A stretch of 64,000 nucleotides of DNA from Anaeromassilibacillus sp. An172. GTDB taxonomy: Bacteria; Bacillota; Clostridia; Oscillospirales; Acutalibacteraceae. A program made the position numbers and the translations under genes. Position 1 is the first letter of the stretch, and every line of letters starts with the position of its first letter. Location: assembly GCF_002160515.1 (NCBI RefSeq), contig NZ_NFKS01000010.1:18629-82628 (forward strand), written 5' to 3'. Shown in pieces: positions 45,880 to 52,885 of this stretch. The notes below the pieces were generated by a model that did no database searches, was not told where the DNA came from, and saw only the letters and a list, made by a program, of their open reading frames with translations.

Positions 45880-47700
45880 TTACTCGACGGTTACGCTTTT
45901 GGCTAGGTTGCGGGGTTGGTCTACGTCACAGCCTCTTAAAACGGCGGTGTAGTAGGCGAAAAGCTGTAAGGGGATTACTGAGAGTAAAGGCATGTAAATG
46001 TCCTCAGCGTTGGGAATTGAGAGAACGTAACGGGCTACACTCATGTCAACGGGCAATCCCTCTTTCACTATTAAAAGCACCTTGGCGCCCCTCGTTACAA
46101 CCTCTTTTATGTTGCTTACGGTCTTTTCGTAGATGTCTGACTGGGTGGCAACGGCGATTACAGGCACGTCTGTGTCCATAAGGGAAATTGTGCCGTGTTT
46201 AAGCTCGCCGGCGGCGTATGCCTCGGAGTGCATGTAGGATATCTCCTTGAGCTTTAATGAGCCTTCAAGAGATATGGCATAGTCAAGACCCCTGCCGATA
46301 AAAAACATGTTGGCGGCGTTCTGAAAGCGTGAGGCGTAGTATTTGCAGTCGTCGGTTTTTTCAAGAATTTTCTGCATCTGTGAGGGCATTGTCAAAAGAG
46401 TTTCGCCCATCTTTTTGGCAGAGTCTAAATCAATTTTACCTTTAGCAAGGGCAAATTTGATTGCAAGAAGATACATAACACCAAGCTGTACCGTATAAGC
46501 CTTTGTGCTGGCAACGGCGATTTCAGGGCCTGCCCAGGTGTAAATAACATAGTCTGCCTCTCTGGCAATGGATGAACCCACTACATTGACCACCGCAAGG
46601 GTTGTAATGCCCTGCTGTTTTGCAAGGCGCAGAGCCGCCAGTGTGTCCGCCGTTTCTCCCGATTGACTTATTACCATCATAAGGTCGTTTTCGTGGAAAA
46701 TAGGGTTTCTATAACGAAATTCAGAGGCAATCTGTACGTCAACGTCAACCCTTGCCAAAGCTTCGATAATATTTTTGCCTATCATTCCTGCGTGCATTGC
46801 GGTTCCGCAGGCTACAATGTGAATTTTGTTTGTGTTTTCAAAGAGAGAATCGGGGATTTTTTCGTTTGAGAAATCAACTAAGAAATCTTTAAGACGTGGG
46901 CTTATTGTGTCGTTTAAAGCCTTTGTCTGCTCGAAAATCTCCTTGAGCATGAAATGGGGATAACCGTCCTTTTCCGCCGCCTCAACGTCCCAGTCGGCTG
47001 TGAGAGTTTCCCTTTCAATTGTTTCTCCGTCCGTTGTGTAAACGGTGACAGAGTCTTTTTCCAAAACAGCTATAAGGTTTTCATCCAAAAGCTGATATTG
47101 GTTTGTGTATTTTAAAACCGCAGGAATATCGCTGGCTATAAAGTTTTCGCCGTTTCCTATGCCGATGATAAGAGGGCTGTCTTTGCGCAGAGCAAAGATT
47201 TTTTCCGGGATATCCCTGAACATTATACCCAATGCATAACTGCCCTTAACGGCCATTATAAGCCTTTTTATGGCGTCCATAGGGTCGCCCTTGTAATAAT
47301 AGTCCAAAAGCTTAGCCACAACCTCAGTGTCCGTTTCGCTTAAAAAGCTGTAGCCCTTTTTAAGAAGCTTGGTTTTAAGCTCCATGTAGTTTTCAATAAT
47401 TCCGTTGTGAACAATGGTGATACGGGCGTTTCCGTGGGGGTGAGAGTTGATGTCGCTTGGCTCTCCGTGAGTTGCCCAGCGTGTGTGACCTATTCCGCAG
47501 GTGCCTTCGGGAGTTCCAACCTGCTTGATTTTTTCTTCCAAATCTTTAAGTCGTCCCTTGGTCTTTACTGTTACAAAATCTCCGGCATGGTGAATTGCAA
47601 TACCTGCCGAATCGTAACCACGGTACTCAAGCTTTTTAAGTCCTTCAACAAGAACTCCTGCTGCCTGCTGTTCTCCTACATATCCAACTATTCCACACAT
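45880..47700 (-). CDS. glmS: glutamine-fructose-6-phosphate aminotransferase (isomerizing)
   Basis: Makes glucosamine 6-phosphate for cell-wall synthesis. The 606 residues begin MCGIVGYVG (Cys2 becomes the N-terminal nucleophile), with GIGHTRWATHGEPS and HNGIIENY in the glutaminase domain, then two SIS domains (GTAMHAGMIGK, SQSGETADTLAALRLAK, AYTVQLGVMYLLA, EGSLKLKEISYMHSEAY) and the end DQPRNLAKSVTVE. Its leader contains a glmS ribozyme, so glucosamine 6-phosphate should switch off its own mRNA. Confidence 0.97.
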   Translation of the reverse strand: MCGIVGYVGEQQAAGVLVEGLKKLEYRGYDSAGIAIHHAGDFVTVKTKGRLKDLEEKIKQVGTPEGTCGIGHTRWATHGEPSDINSHPHGNARITIVHNGIIENYMELKTKLLKKGYSFLSETDTEVVAKLLDYYYKGDPMDAIKRLIMAVKGSYALGIMFRDIPEKIFALRKDSPLIIGIGNGENFIASDIPAVLKYTNQYQLLDENLIAVLEKDSVTVYTTDGETIERETLTADWDVEAAEKDGYPHFMLKEIFEQTKALNDTISPRLKDFLVDFSNEKIPDSLFENTNKIHIVACGTAMHAGMIGKNIIEALARVDVDVQIASEFRYRNPIFHENDLMMVISQSGETADTLAALRLAKQQGITTLAVVNVVGSSIAREADYVIYTWAGPEIAVASTKAYTVQLGVMYLLAIKFALAKGKIDLDSAKKMGETLLTMPSQMQKILEKTDDCKYYASRFQNAANMFFIGRGLDYAISLEGSLKLKEISYMHSEAYAAGELKHGTISLMDTDVPVIAVATQSDIYEKTVSNIKEVVTRGAKVLLIVKEGLPVDMSVARYVLSIPNAEDIYMPLLSVIPLQLFAYYTAVLRGCDVDQPRNLAKSVTVE

Positions 47701-47737
47701 AATATTTACCTGTCTTTCTGAGTTTGTCTTGTCTGAA

Positions 47738-47880
47738 AGCTCTGTTTCTCCCCTTGCGGAGAGGGTTTAACAATCAGACTGACGACACCGTAAAAACGGC
47801 ACCGAAAGAGCATCCGCCGAATTTTCGATAACTCTTTCCCTCGTCACCGCAGTACAGGCATGCGGTCTGGCGCTGATAAA
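47738..47880 (-). ncRNA. glmS ribozyme (self-cleaving riboswitch)
   Basis: In the glmS leader on the minus strand: AGCGCC (47874-47869) at the cleavage site, then GTGACGAGGGAAAGAGTTAT, TCGAAAATTCGGCGGATGC, the P3/P3.1 segment and a last CTCTCCGCAAGGGGAG hairpin. All match the order of the known glmS ribozyme core (GACGAGG, TTATCGA, TTCGGCGGATGC). Cleavage is expected just before the G of GCGCC (minus-strand base 47873). Outer limits are approximate. Confidence 0.95.
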
Positions 47881-47945
47881 TTACAGATAATAAACCTCCC
47901 TTTCAGCTTGTTTTGCCGTACAGCTTCTGTAAAAAATCTTTCAAC

Positions 47946-47974
47946 ATTCTACTACAGGTTAAGATAAAAGTCAA
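47946..47974 (-). promoter_or_regulatory. promoter of glmS
   Basis: Minus strand TTGACT (47974-47969), 17 bp, TAGAAT (47951-47946), about 70 bp before the ribozyme. 47975-48120 shows nothing else. Confidence 0.82.
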
Positions 47975-48120
47975 TCAATATTTCTAATATTATGCATTAT
48001 GCGAAAGTTTTATACACTAAAAATTAAATATTTATTCAATTATATTTTTCTCTAAACGTGAATTTATACTTCTTACGTTTTGACCGATTTGATAAACTTT
48101 TTTAAACTTAAATTAAAAGC

Positions 48121-48149
48121 TTTACTTTTACACTTTTATATGTTAAAAT
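48121..48149 (+). promoter_or_regulatory. probable promoter of yerC
   Basis: TTTACT (48121-48126), 17 bp, TAAAAT (48144-48149) preceded by TGT (extended -10). Confidence 0.6.
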
Positions 48150-48203
48150 TGTAAAGGACTGATTTATGAAATCGAAACCTTTTTGAGTTACAGGAGGAAA
48201 CTT

Positions 48204-48518
48204 ATGAATTCAAAAATTAAGGACGAGACAGTAGACTTTTTGTTTAAAGCTATTTTGTCTCTGGAAACAATGGAAGACTGCTACGACTTTTTTGAGGACC
48301 TTTGCACTGTGCCGGAAATCAAGGCAATGTCACAGCGTCTTTATGTGGCAAAACTTCTTTCAGACAAATGTGTTTACAGCGATATTGTAAACAAGACAGG
48401 AGCATCAACAGCGACTATAAGCCGTGTAAATCGTGCTTTGATTTACGGCTGTGATGGATATAACCTTGCGTTTCGACGCATTGAAAAAAAGGAAAAAGAG
48501 GCAGAGGGTAAAGAGTGA
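48204..48518 (+). CDS. YerC/YecD family TrpR-like regulator
   Basis: Small DNA-binding protein of the TrpR superfamily, target unknown. The 104 residues from ATG 48204 (CAGGAGGAAAC ribosome site) show FFEDLCTVPEIKAMSQRLYV and the helix-turn-helix IVNKTGASTATISRVNRAL. The in-frame ATG at 48183 has no ribosome site. The stop overlaps the next start by one base (TGATG). Confidence 0.92.
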   Translation: MNSKIKDETVDFLFKAILSLETMEDCYDFFEDLCTVPEIKAMSQRLYVAKLLSDKCVYSDIVNKTGASTATISRVNRALIYGCDGYNLAFRRIEKKEKEAEGKE

Positions 48519-49267
48519 TGGCGTCTTACGGTGTTTTTGCCGACTATTACGATTCCCTTACGGAAAACGTGGAGTATCTGCGCCGTGCCGACTATATTAC
48601 AGAAGTATTTGAGAGGCTTAGCCACAATATGGGGTTAAGCCTTGATCTTGCCTGCGGCACAGGAAGCCTTACAATAGAGCTTTTTAAAAAGGGCGTCGAT
48701 ATTTACGGAATAGACGGCTCATATGATATGCTTGCTCAGGCAAAGGAGAAAGCCGACGAGCTGGGACTTGATATATTATTTCTCTGTCAGAAAATGGAAA
48801 ACATAGACCTTTACGGAACAATAGACACATGTATCTGCACTTTGGACAGCATAAACCACCTTGTAAAAAAAGAAAAGGTGCAAAAGACCTTTGATAAGGT
48901 TTCTTTGTTTATGAACAAGGGCGGATATTTTTTGTTTGACGTAAATTCTCTGTACAAACATCAGCAGATTTTGGGAAACAATACCTTTGTCTATGATACC
49001 GACGATGTATTCTGCGTATGGCAGAACAGTCTTTCTGAAAATAATGTTGTAAATATTCAGCTTGATTTTTTCTGCGCAATGGAAAACGGAAAGGATTACA
49101 GAAGATACAGCGAGAATTTCTCGGAAAGAGCCTACAGCCATGAGGAAATAGAAGAAATGCTTCATAATTCCGGATTTGAAACAGCGGCTGTATACGGTGA
49201 TTTAAGCTTTGAACCGCCGAAACCTGAGGAACAGAGAATAATTTATGTTGCAAGAAAAGTGAAATAA
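48518..49267 (+). CDS. class I SAM-dependent methyltransferase
   Basis: 249 residues. The start MASYGVFADYYDSLT and motif I LDLACGTGSLTIELFKKG, YGIDGSYDMLAQA and later TCICTLDSINHLV place it in the Methyltransf_25/UbiE-like small-molecule or protein methyltransferases. Substrate unknown. Coupled to yerC by the TGATG overlap and located 41 bp before hslO, an arrangement seen in Clostridia. Confidence 0.9.
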   Translation: MASYGVFADYYDSLTENVEYLRRADYITEVFERLSHNMGLSLDLACGTGSLTIELFKKGVDIYGIDGSYDMLAQAKEKADELGLDILFLCQKMENIDLYGTIDTCICTLDSINHLVKKEKVQKTFDKVSLFMNKGGYFLFDVNSLYKHQQILGNNTFVYDTDDVFCVWQNSLSENNVVNIQLDFFCAMENGKDYRRYSENFSERAYSHEEIEEMLHNSGFETAAVYGDLSFEPPKPEEQRIIYVARKVK

Positions 49268-49308
49268 TGGCATAATAGTGTCTAAATAATAAATAGGGAA
49301 GTGAAACA

Positions 49309-50205
49309 ATGAATAAAGATAAAATCATAAGATGTATAACAAGCGACGGAGGCATAATGGCTTCCGCTATAGATTCAACAGGCATAGTTTTTACAGCTCA
49401 GGAGATTCACCACACCACAAGCTGCGGCACAGCGGCTCTGGGAAGACTGCTGACAGCGGCTTCTATGATGGGCGCACAGCTTAAACAAAAGAACGCAGTG
49501 ATAAACCTCAGCGTTAAGGGAAACGGCCCTCTGGGCCCTGTTGTAGCCGTTGCAAACAGCAAAGGTAATGTAAAGGGTTATGTGGGAAACTGGGATTGCC
49601 CTACAGAGCACTACAGCAACGGAAAGATAAATGTTGCCGCCGCAGTTGGTAAAGAGGGCATACTCACAGTTATGCGTGACTACGGAAGCGGCGACCCGTA
49701 TATAGGACAGGTTCCACTGGTAAGCGGAGAGATAGCTGAGGACATAACAAACTATTACGCCACAAGTGAGCAAATTCCGACAGTATGCGCTCTTGGAGTT
49801 TTGGTGGATAAAAATAACGGACTGGTTTTGGCTGCCGGAGGATTGCTTATACAGCTTCTGCCTGGTGCTACAGACGAAAAAATAGAAAAGCTCGAAAAGA
49901 ATGTTGCCGCTTTAGAGCCTGTAACCACAATGCTCGCAAAGGGAATGTCAGTTTTGGATATCTGCAAAAAAGCTTTGGAAGGCTTTGAAGTAGAAGTTTT
50001 GGACGAATTCCCAGTAAGCTATGTGTGCGGATGCAGTAAAGAAAAAATAGAAAACGCCATAAGAGGCCTTTCTGACGAAGAAATAAAGGAAATAATAGAG
50101 AAAGAAGGGGCAGCAAAAGCCTCCTGCAACTTCTGTAATAAAAAATTTATTTTTACAAAAGAGGATTTGGAGAAGATTATTTCCGAGAGAAAAGACAAAA
50201 AATAA
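49309..50205 (+). CDS. hslO: redox-regulated chaperone Hsp33
   Basis: Holdase switched on by oxidation. The 298 residues show GRLLTAASMMGAQLK, IVAVANSKGNVKGYVGN-type core (GPLGPVVAVANSKGNVKGYV), and the C-terminal redox zinc module with CGCSK (CxC) and CNFC (CxxC). GGGAAGTGAAAC ribosome site. Ends before the tRNA cluster. Confidence 0.96.
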   Translation: MNKDKIIRCITSDGGIMASAIDSTGIVFTAQEIHHTTSCGTAALGRLLTAASMMGAQLKQKNAVINLSVKGNGPLGPVVAVANSKGNVKGYVGNWDCPTEHYSNGKINVAAAVGKEGILTVMRDYGSGDPYIGQVPLVSGEIAEDITNYYATSEQIPTVCALGVLVDKNNGLVLAAGGLLIQLLPGATDEKIEKLEKNVAALEPVTTMLAKGMSVLDICKKALEGFEVEVLDEFPVSYVCGCSKEKIENAIRGLSDEEIKEIIEKEGAAKASCNFCNKKFIFTKEDLEKIISERKDKK

Positions 50206-50307
50206 GGCGAAAATACAGAAAAACAGGGTAAATTATTAGCGTTATTACGAATATTTTAAGTGATATTGTCATAAAATAAAAAAATTAAAAAAAATTAAAA
50301 AAAACGC

Positions 50308-50339
50308 TTGACTTTTACCCTGTGATGATGTATTATAAT
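50308..50339 (+). promoter_or_regulatory. promoter of the tRNA cluster
   Basis: TTGACT (50308-50313) and TATTAT (50331-50336, 17 bp) overlapping TATAAT (50334-50339). 50206-50307 shows nothing else. Confidence 0.8.
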
Positions 50340-50391
50340 ACACGTCGCTGAAAGACACCACACCGAAACGGCAAAAACGGTGTGAGTAAAT

Positions 50392-50467
50392 GGGAGCATA
50401 GCTCAGCTGGGAGAGCATCTGCCTTACAAGCAGAGGGTCATAGGTTCGAGCCCTATTGTTCCCACCA
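50392..50467 (+). tRNA. tRNA-Val (anticodon TAC)
   Basis: 76 nt with CCA. Acceptor GGGAGCA/TGTTCCC, anticodon stem TCTGC/GCAGA with loop CTTACAA, T loop TTCGAGC. Confidence 0.95.
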
Positions 50468-50470
50468 TTT

Positions 50471-50547
50471 GGCCCGGTAGTTCAGTTGGTTAGAACGCTA
50501 GCCTGTCACGCTAGAGGTCGACGGTTCGAACCCGTTCCGGGTCGCCA
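50471..50547 (+). tRNA. tRNA-Asp (anticodon GTC)
   Basis: 77 nt with CCA. Acceptor GGCCCGG/CCGGGTC, anticodon stem CTAGC/GCTAG with loop CTGTCAC, T loop TTCGAAC. Confidence 0.95.
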
Positions 50548-50552
50548 AATTT

Positions 50553-50628
50553 GCCTCTGTAGCTCAGTTGGTAGAGCAGGGGACTGAAAATCCCCGTGTC
50601 GGTGGTTCGATTCCGCCCGGAGGCACCA
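50553..50628 (+). tRNA. tRNA-Phe (anticodon GAA)
   Basis: 76 nt with CCA. Acceptor GCCTCTG/CGGAGGC, anticodon stem GGGGA/TCCCC with loop CTGAAAA, T loop TTCGATT. Confidence 0.95.
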
Positions 50629-50633
50629 TAAAT

Positions 50634-50709
50634 GCGGATGTAGCTCATCCGGTAGAGCGCCACCTTGCCAAGGTGGAGGTAGCGAGTTCGAGCCTCGTCA
50701 TCCGCTCCA
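50634..50709 (+). tRNA. tRNA-Gly (anticodon GCC)
   Basis: 76 nt with CCA. Acceptor GCGGATG/CATCCGC, anticodon stem CCACC/GGTGG with loop TTGCCAA, T loop TTCGAGC. Confidence 0.95.
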
Positions 50710-50711
50710 TT

Positions 50712-50746
50712 GAAAAGCACTTAATAAAATTTATTAAGTGCTTTTC
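50712..50746 (+). terminator. terminator after tRNA-Gly
   Basis: GAAAAGCACTTAATAAA pairs perfectly with TTTATTAAGTGCTTTTC. Confidence 0.9.
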
Positions 50747-50800
50747 ATAACATAAGAGTTAACTGCATATAATAAAGTGTAGTTAAGAAAAAGTAAATAA

Positions 50801-50875
50801 GGCGTCATAGCCAAGTGGTAAGGCATGGGTCTGCAAAACCCTGATTCCCCAGTTCAAATCTGGGTGACGCCTCCA
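50801..50875 (+). tRNA. tRNA-Cys (anticodon GCA)
   Basis: 75 nt with CCA. Acceptor GGCGTCA/TGACGCC, anticodon stem TGGGT/ACCCT with loop CTGCAAA, T loop TTCAAAT. TATAAT at 50768-50773 is the likely -10. It marks the left border of the accessory region. Confidence 0.94.
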
Positions 50876-50883
50876 AAAAGCGA

Positions 50884-50909
50884 TAGGGGAAAGTGTATAC
50901 TTTCCCCTA
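50884..50909 (+). terminator. hairpin after tRNA-Cys
   Basis: TAGGGGAAAGT pairs with ACTTTCCCCTA. No T run follows, so termination is only probable. Confidence 0.6.
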
Positions 50910-51003
50910 ATCAGGTATATATTACCGCACTTACTTTTGAACCTTGAGGTAACCTTGCTAAATGCAGGGGGGTGAATACTTTTAAAAGAGGAGTTGACCA
51001 TCA

Positions 51004-51153
51004 TTGGAAAATAATGATAGGTTGATATTGGTCAAAGAAGAATCTTTGCTAATACACTGTAAATGGATTCGACAACAGAATAGCACAATTTCTTCTGGAT
51101 CATCTTTTATAGAAGTATCACTAAAAGCCAAAAAACAAGAGAAAGTGAGGTGA
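51004..51153 (+). CDS. possible 49-residue protein
   Basis: Open frame from TTG 51004, ten bases after AGAGGAG. It reads LENNDRLILVKEESLLIHCK, continues with WIRQQNSTISSGSSFIEVSL and ends KAKKQEKVR before TGA. Composition looks like a real protein. Its last codons contain the GTGAGGTGA ribosome site of the next gene, so the two would be cotranslated. The start lies in an ATCATT/AATGAT hairpin. No family is recognised. A 17-codon GTG frame (50972-51025) overlaps the start and could be a leader. Confidence 0.45.
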   Translation: MENNDRLILVKEESLLIHCKWIRQQNSTISSGSSFIEVSLKAKKQEKVR

Positions 51154-51160
51154 TATATTA

Positions 51161-51388
51161 ATGAATAAAAATATACGTTTAATTGTGAATTTTGTACTTA
51201 CTATTGTGTCTTGTTTCGCAATGATAGCATGCGTTGATAAAATCAAAGAGACTCTTGTACTTGGTTTATTTGAAAGCACTAAGTACCTCACAGCGAACAG
51301 TCTTTATGCTGCAGCTTTTGTTACTTTCTTTGGCATTGCACTGTGGAATATTACAAGTATCTACATTGTAAATAGAGACAGGTATTGA
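51161..51388 (+). CDS. small membrane protein, unknown
   Basis: 75 residues from ATG 51161 with GTGAGGTG 9 bases upstream. Two hydrophobic spans: LIVNFVLTIVSCFAMIACV (residues ~7-25) and AAAFVTFFGIALWNITSIYI (~50-69), separated by a charged loop, with both ends likely on the same side. Not recognised. Directly follows the 49-residue frame; a hairpin closes the unit at 51443. First clear gene of the accessory region. Confidence 0.7.
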   Translation: MNKNIRLIVNFVLTIVSCFAMIACVDKIKETLVLGLFESTKYLTANSLYAAAFVTFFGIALWNITSIYIVNRDRY

Positions 51389-51400
51389 AAGTAAGATGTA

Positions 51401-51443
51401 GTAACACTGATATGTTCAAAATTTTTGAGCATATTAGTGTTAC
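51401..51443 (+). terminator. long hairpin after the small membrane protein gene
   Basis: GTAACACTGATATGTTCAAAA pairs with TTTTGAGCATATTAGTGTTAC (21 bp). The two non-Watson-Crick pairs are G-U only on the plus strand, so it evolved as plus-strand RNA. Its right end overlaps the stop of the minus-strand frame at 51440. Confidence 0.75.
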
Positions 51444-51601
51444 CGCATAGACGCCCGATTCTCATAACGCTTTCTTCTCGGCACATCATCTTTTCGAAGT
51501 GTGTTCTCCAAGATTGTCAATGAGTGAGTGGCTCGCTGGACAAACCGTTGTCTTGGTAGGGTGAACGGTTCATCGTCACGGCGAATGCTTATATGACTCA
51601 A
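51440..51601 (-). CDS. possible 53-residue basic protein or gene remnant
   Basis: Minus-strand frame from TTG 51601 to TAA 51440. It reads MSHISIRRDDEPFTLPRQRF, then VQRATHSLTILENTLRKDDV, then PRRKRYENRASMR. The charged, regular sequence and higher GC than the surroundings suggest true coding origin. No ribosome site is clear and no ATG exists, so it may be the tail of a truncated mobile-element gene. It lies ~65 bases downstream of the RNA gene at 51665-51864, on the same strand. Confidence 0.4.
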   Translation of the reverse strand: MSHISIRRDDEPFTLPRQRFVQRATHSLTILENTLRKDDVPRRKRYENRASMR

Positions 51602-51664
51602 GTATCCGTTATGTCAGGCGTGAGGTAAGCAAAACAGCACTTACCTGTTTTTCAAGGTACAGCG

Positions 51665-51864
51665 AAAAAACAAAAAGCCTGCACCTCTGACACGTCAGAA
51701 AAGTACAGACTTACAGCAAAAAATATATCCAAAATAAACGCACACCACAAAGCGTGCGGAAATCCGGCTTCATAAGTCATGCTGAGTATTGGCGTACTCT
51801 CATGGCGCAAGGCTGTCAGTAATTGCGGTTATTGGCAGCCTGTGAGGCTTATTTGTGTTTCCAC
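51665..51864 (-). ncRNA. candidate structured small RNA (~200 nt), family unknown
   Basis: Minus-strand unit with perfect promoter (51899-51871) and intrinsic terminator. In order from its 5' end: ATTTGTG-GAAA-CACAAAT (7 bp with a GNRA loop), AGCCT-CAC-AGGCT or the competing AGGCTG/CAGCCT, GAGTA/TACTC within CATG/CATG, CGG-ATTT-CCG, CGCACGC/GTGTGCG, and the terminator AAGTCTGTAC/GTGCAGGCTT around TCTGA/TCAGA followed by TTTTTGTTTTTT. G-U pairs in the last two stems exist only when read as minus-strand RNA. No ORF fits. A possible hairpin AGGTAAG/CTTACCT (51623-51646) follows. Not identified with a known family by eye. Confidence 0.7.
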
Positions 51865-51870
51865 AAATAC

Positions 51871-51899
51871 ATTATAGTCCTTTTGATTTTCAAAGTCAA
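51871..51899 (-). promoter_or_regulatory. promoter of the small RNA
   Basis: Minus strand TTGACT (51899-51894), 17 bp, TATAAT (51876-51871). Confidence 0.85.
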
Positions 51900-51930
51900 T
51901 ACTTACGAAGGGGAAGTATTGACTTTTTTT
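51892..51930 (+). terminator. 13-bp inverted repeat with T run, terminator-like
   Basis: AAAGTCAATACTT (51892-51904) pairs perfectly with AAGTATTGACTTT (51914-51926), then TTTT. Each arm holds a TTGACT box pointing outward; the left one is the -35 of the small RNA. 51931-52026 is AT-rich and may hold the promoter of the patatin gene. Confidence 0.75.
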
Positions 51931-52026
51931 GTATAATTTTTAATATTTTATATATTTAATATTATGTAATTATGTAAAAAATATTATGTCAGAATTTTGA
52001 GGTGTGAAGAGAAATAGGAGGAAAAC

Positions 52027-52431
52027 ATGAATAAAATAGGGTTAGTTTTAGAAGGTGGAGCAAATAGAGGAATATTTACTAGTGGAGTATTAGACTGTTT
52101 TAGGAATTATAATGTATATTTTCCTTATATTATTTCGGTTTCAGTTGGATGTTGCAATGCTCTAGATTATGTTTCAAAGCAATTAGGTAGAACTCGAGAA
52201 TGTATGATACCTAATGGAAGAAATATACCACCTATAAATTTGAGAAATTTAATGATAAATAAAAGTATTATAAATTTAGATTTGGTTTTTGATGAATACC
52301 CTAATAAGCTAGTACCATTTGATTTTAATGCATATTTCGAGTCTTCAGTTGAAAGTGAATACGTAGTTACAAACTGTAATACTGGTAGAGCTGAATATCT
52401 ATCAGAAAATAGAGAAAAAAAAGACTTATGA
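52027..52431 (+). CDS. patatin-like phospholipase, N-terminal part (frameshifted)
   Basis: Encodes the first 134 residues of a patatin-like lipid hydrolase. GLVLEGGANRGIF (oxyanion loop, residues 5-17) and SVSVG with the probable nucleophile Ser39 are present; the usual GxSxG has Ser37 instead of the first Gly. Later VVTNCNTGRAEYLSE matches the family. Then a run of eight A (52415-52422) breaks the frame and a stop follows at 52429. The C-terminal half with the catalytic Asp is in the -1 frame at 52428. GGAGGAAAAC ribosome site. AT-rich, unlike the core genome; probably acquired. Confidence 0.8.
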   Translation: MNKIGLVLEGGANRGIFTSGVLDCFRNYNVYFPYIISVSVGCCNALDYVSKQLGRTRECMIPNGRNIPPINLRNLMINKSIINLDLVFDEYPNKLVPFDFNAYFESSVESEYVVTNCNTGRAEYLSENREKKDL

Positions 52432-52877
52432 ATATTTGTCGTGCAAGTTGTAGTATGCCATATTTATGTCAAAAAGTTAATATTAATAATTTTGAGTATC
52501 TTGATGGCGGAATTACGGATCCTATTCCAATTAAGCGTGCGATAAATAAGGGATATAAAAAAAATATTGTTATTCTTACTAGAAATAATATGTATAAAAA
52601 GAAAGATAGTATTTTACTAGATTTTTTATCAAAAAAGATGTATAAAGATTATCCAGAGTTAATTATTGCTTTGAATAAACGAATAGAGTTATATAATAAA
52701 ATAATTAATTATTTAGAAAATCTTGAGAAAAATAAGCAAATTCTCGTAATAAGACCACAAAAAGTTCTTGTTGGTAGAATGACGAATAATAAAAATAAAT
52801 TAAATATGTTTTATAAACAAGGTTTTGAAATAGCAGAAAAAAGGATTAATGAAATTATAAATTTTATAAATGATTAA
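52428..52877 (+). CDS. patatin-like phospholipase, C-terminal part (frameshifted)
   Basis: Continuation of the patatin domain in the -1 frame: ICRASCSMPYLCQKV, then FEYLDGGITDPIPIKRA, whose DGG carries the catalytic Asp, then a helical C-terminus (KRIELYNKIINYLENLEK). If the ribosome or polymerase slips by -1 on A AAA AAA at 52416-52422, one protein of about 283 residues results, the usual length of this family. ATG 52428 overlaps the first stop but has no good ribosome site, so it is unlikely to start alone. Lipid cleavage of the cell's own membrane is the typical role of such proteins in defence systems. Confidence 0.78.
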   Translation: MNICRASCSMPYLCQKVNINNFEYLDGGITDPIPIKRAINKGYKKNIVILTRNNMYKKKDSILLDFLSKKMYKDYPELIIALNKRIELYNKIINYLENLEKNKQILVIRPQKVLVGRMTNNKNKLNMFYKQGFEIAEKRINEIINFIND

Positions 52878-52885
52878 GATATAAA

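Noticed and set aside
50511..50720. 69-codon minus-strand ORF
   Set aside because: It is the antisense of the tRNA-Asp/Phe/Gly genes.
50392..50875. CRISPR array
   Set aside because: The regular spacing and shared words such as GTTCGA come from five tRNA genes; spacers and repeats of CRISPR type are absent in the whole window.
50847..50875. Attachment site formed by the tRNA-Cys 3' end
   Set aside because: No second copy of the end (CAAATCTGGGTGACGCC) was found elsewhere in the window, so no att pair can be claimed.
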